From contig SBFU01000494.1 in assembly GCA_006227785.1 (NCBI GenBank), positions 1-7,229 of the forward strand: a stretch of 7,229 nt of DNA, in the 5' to 3' direction. Positions 6,595-7,229 of this stretch are shown one piece after another. A program made the translations under genes and the position numbers. This stretch comes from Burkholderiales bacterium (lineage in GTDB: Bacteria; Pseudomonadota; Gammaproteobacteria; Burkholderiales; Burkholderiaceae_C). Every line of letters begins with the position of its first letter. Within the stretch, counting starts at the first letter, position 1. The notes under the pieces were generated by a model. The model saw nothing but the letters and a program-made list of their open reading frames with translations. It ran no database searches and was not told the DNA's origin.

Positions 6595-6622
6595 AATTCG
6601 CCGACCGATCGGTTGGTTAATT
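6595..6622. promoter_or_regulatory. Imperfect 28-bp dyad, TetR-operator-like (site 1)
   Basis: Centred between 6608 and 6609. Half-sites are AATTCGCCGACCGA and TCGGTTGGTTAATT, with 11 of 14 positions complementary. The core ACCGATCGGT is perfect and the AATT ends also match. Sites of the form AACCNACCGATCGG are familiar for TetR-type regulators of acyl-CoA catabolism in beta-proteobacteria (from memory). It lies between the putative dctP -10 and the forward promoter at 6653-6682, so it could serve either gene. No regulator gene is in the window. Confidence 0.55.
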
Positions 6623-6652
6623 GTCGTCGCAGAGACATTGAAGGCCATCGGC

Positions 6653-6682
6653 TTGGCGCGCTCGACCTTCTGCCTCTATAAT
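6653..6682 (+). promoter_or_regulatory. Sigma-70-like promoter directed at etfB (distal)
   Basis: A perfect -10 box TATAAT (6677-6682) with TTGGCG (6653-6658; 4 of 6) as the -35 and an 18-bp spacer. The predicted start near 6689 would leave a leader of about 150 bases before etfB. The site-2 dyad begins 4 bp after the -10 and covers the start point, a classic repressor position. Confidence 0.55.
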
Positions 6683-6685
6683 TTC

Positions 6686-6711
6686 AAAAAAAGCACGATC
6701 GTTCGTTTTTT
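6686..6711. promoter_or_regulatory. Imperfect 26-bp dyad, TetR-operator-like (site 2)
   Basis: Centred between 6698 and 6699. Seven A residues, then GCACGA, face TCGTTC, then G and six T residues; 11 of 13 positions are complementary. Read on the minus strand, the right arm is AAAACGAACGA, similar in rhythm to AACCAACCGA of site 1, and both sites share a CGATCG centre. It overlaps the predicted start of the 6653-6682 promoter. The A/T flanks could also make a weak bidirectional terminator, but the inner stem is interrupted, so an operator is the better reading. Confidence 0.5.
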
Positions 6712-6751
6712 GGTCGAGGCGATTCGGCCACCTTGAACATCGGAAATCCCG

Positions 6752-6770
6752 GTCCGGGCCAGACCCGGAC
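6752..6770. repeat. Perfect 7-bp inverted repeat next to a -10 box
   Basis: GTCCGGG (6752-6758) and CCCGGAC (6764-6770) are exact reverse complements around CCAGA. The right arm ends 1 bp before the TACAAT box. It may be a protein site in the promoter spacer, or an RNA hairpin in the leader made from the distal promoter. No T-run follows, so it is not a normal terminator. Confidence 0.5.
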
Positions 6771-6771
6771 A

Positions 6772-6777
6772 TACAAT
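6772..6777 (+). promoter_or_regulatory. Candidate proximal -10 box for etfB
   Basis: TACAAT (5 of 6 to consensus), 60 bases before the etfB ATG. No good -35 is found at normal spacing: TTGAAC at 6733-6738 is 33 bp away, too far. The predicted start near 6784 falls at the left end of the 20-bp palindrome. The missing -35 and the inverted repeat in the spacer fit a promoter that needs an activator. Confidence 0.4.
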
Positions 6778-6782
6778 GGGCG

Positions 6783-6802
6783 AATTGACGTATACGTCAA
6801 TT
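6783..6802. promoter_or_regulatory. Perfect 20-bp palindrome upstream of etfB, probable operator
   Basis: AATTGACGTATACGTCAATT is fully self-complementary over 20 bp, centred between 6792 and 6793 and ending 35 bp before the etfB ATG. A match of this length is very unlikely by chance in a 352-bp region. The TTGACGT..ACGTCAA form recalls, from memory, MerR-family LiuR-type sites of branched-chain amino acid and fatty acid catabolism; a GntR- or TetR-type site is also possible. It covers the start predicted from the TACAAT box at 6772, which favours repression. Confidence 0.65.
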
Positions 6803-6823
6803 GCACACCGTTTCACAACCATC

Positions 6824-6828
6824 AGGAG
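6824..6828 (+). promoter_or_regulatory. Shine-Dalgarno of etfB
   Basis: AGGAG, nine bases before the ATG at 6838. It fixes the etfB start and contrasts with the missing Shine-Dalgarno of the three rightward genes at 310-3498. Confidence 0.8.
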
Positions 6829-6837
6829 CCAGTCAGC

Positions 6838-7229
6838 ATGAAGGTCATCGTCCCCGTCAAACGTGTGGTGGACTACAACGTCAAGGTGCGCGTCAAGAGC
6901 GACGGCACGGGCGTGGACATCGCCAACGTCAAGATGAGCATGAACCCGTTCGACGAGATCGCTGTCGAAGAGGCCGTGCGCCTGAAGGAGAAAGGTGTGG
7001 CCACCGAGGTCATCGCGGTCTCCTGCGGCGTGGCCCAGTGCCAGGAAACCCTGCGCACGGCCATGGCCATCGGCGCCGACCGCGCCATCCTGGTCGAGAC
7101 CGATGTCGAGCTGCAGCCGCTGGCCGTGGCCAAGCTGCTCAAGGCCCTGGTGGACAAGGAGCAGCCGGGCCTGGTGATTCTGGGCAAGCAGGCGATCGAC
7201 GACGACGCCAACCAGACCGGCCAGATGCT
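6838..7229 (+). CDS. etfB: Electron transfer flavoprotein beta subunit (EtfB), N-terminal 130 codons, cut by right edge
   Basis: The start [20 protein letters not shown], the signature [22 protein letters not shown] (31-52), [30 protein letters not shown] (58-87) and [19 protein letters not shown] (112-130) are characteristic of EtfB. EtfB binds AMP and pairs with EtfA (FAD) to form the soluble ETF that accepts electrons from acyl-CoA and other dehydrogenases and passes them to ETF:quinone oxidoreductase. The family is about 250 residues, so roughly half is present. etfA, and often an acyl-CoA dehydrogenase, would be expected just to the right. The upstream region with several dyads points to regulation by catabolic acyl-CoA signals. 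Confidence 0.97.
   Translation, partial: MKVIVPVKRVVDYNVKVRVKSDGTGVDIANVKMSMNPFDEIAVEEAVRLKEKGVATEVIAVSCGVAQCQETLRTAMAIGADRAILVETDVELQPLAVAKLLKALVDKEQPGLVILGKQAIDDDANQTGQM

Noticed and set aside
6524..6599. Vector-like words: ACTAGT, CTCACTATAGG (11 bases of the T7 promoter), GATCCCCCGGGC and GAATTC in the dctP leader region
   Set aside because: The longer spacing does not match any polylinker I know, the T7 core is incomplete on its 5' side, and natural genes flank both sides. Probably coincidence; comparing the region with relatives or raw reads would settle an assembly or cloning artefact.
4884..6620. A 578-codon open frame on the plus strand, antisense to dctQ and dctP
   Set aside because: Low-complexity His/Gly/Arg/Gln-rich translation with no recognisable domain. 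It is the shadow of two well-supported genes in GC-rich DNA.

Overview
The window is GC-rich DNA, densely packed with genes, of betaproteobacterial character. The best clue is the EtfB N-terminus, whose wording ([30 protein letters not shown]) is what I associate with Burkholderiales, for example Comamonadaceae. This placement is an inference from protein similarity by memory; no search was run. I see no mobile element, CRISPR, tRNA or rRNA.

Layout. A MoxR-type AAA+ ATPase runs off the left edge on the minus strand (1-284). Its start lies 25 bp from the divergent start of a class II histone-deacetylase-like amidohydrolase (310-1263, +). Next on the plus strand are a crotonase-fold protein of the ECHDC3 type (1361-2152) and a seven-helix MscS-type mechanosensitive channel (2221-3498). 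The channel converges, with 21 bp between stop codons, on a TRAP transporter operon transcribed leftward: dctP (5469-6485), dctQ (4812-5321) and dctM (3520-4815). A 352-bp divergent intergenic region separates dctP from the first 130 codons of etfB (6838 to the right edge, +).

How the parts may fit. The TRAP system imports an organic acid, probably a carboxylate (substrate unknown). ETF carries electrons from acyl-CoA dehydrogenases to the quinone pool. Together with the crotonase-fold protein and the acyl-amide hydrolase-like protein, this gives a loose acid and acyl-CoA theme. The channel and MoxR are probably unrelated neighbours.

The genes themselves are recognisable families. The least ordinary parts are: (1) the dctP/etfB intergenic region, with two TetR-like imperfect dyads, a perfect 20-bp palindrome, a perfect 7-bp inverted repeat and two forward promoter candidates; (2) a hairpin plus U-tract between dctP and dctQM, suggesting attenuation inside the TRAP operon; (3) an 'enoyl-CoA hydratase' lacking both catalytic glutamates. 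I found no convincing evidence of a wholly new multi-gene system.
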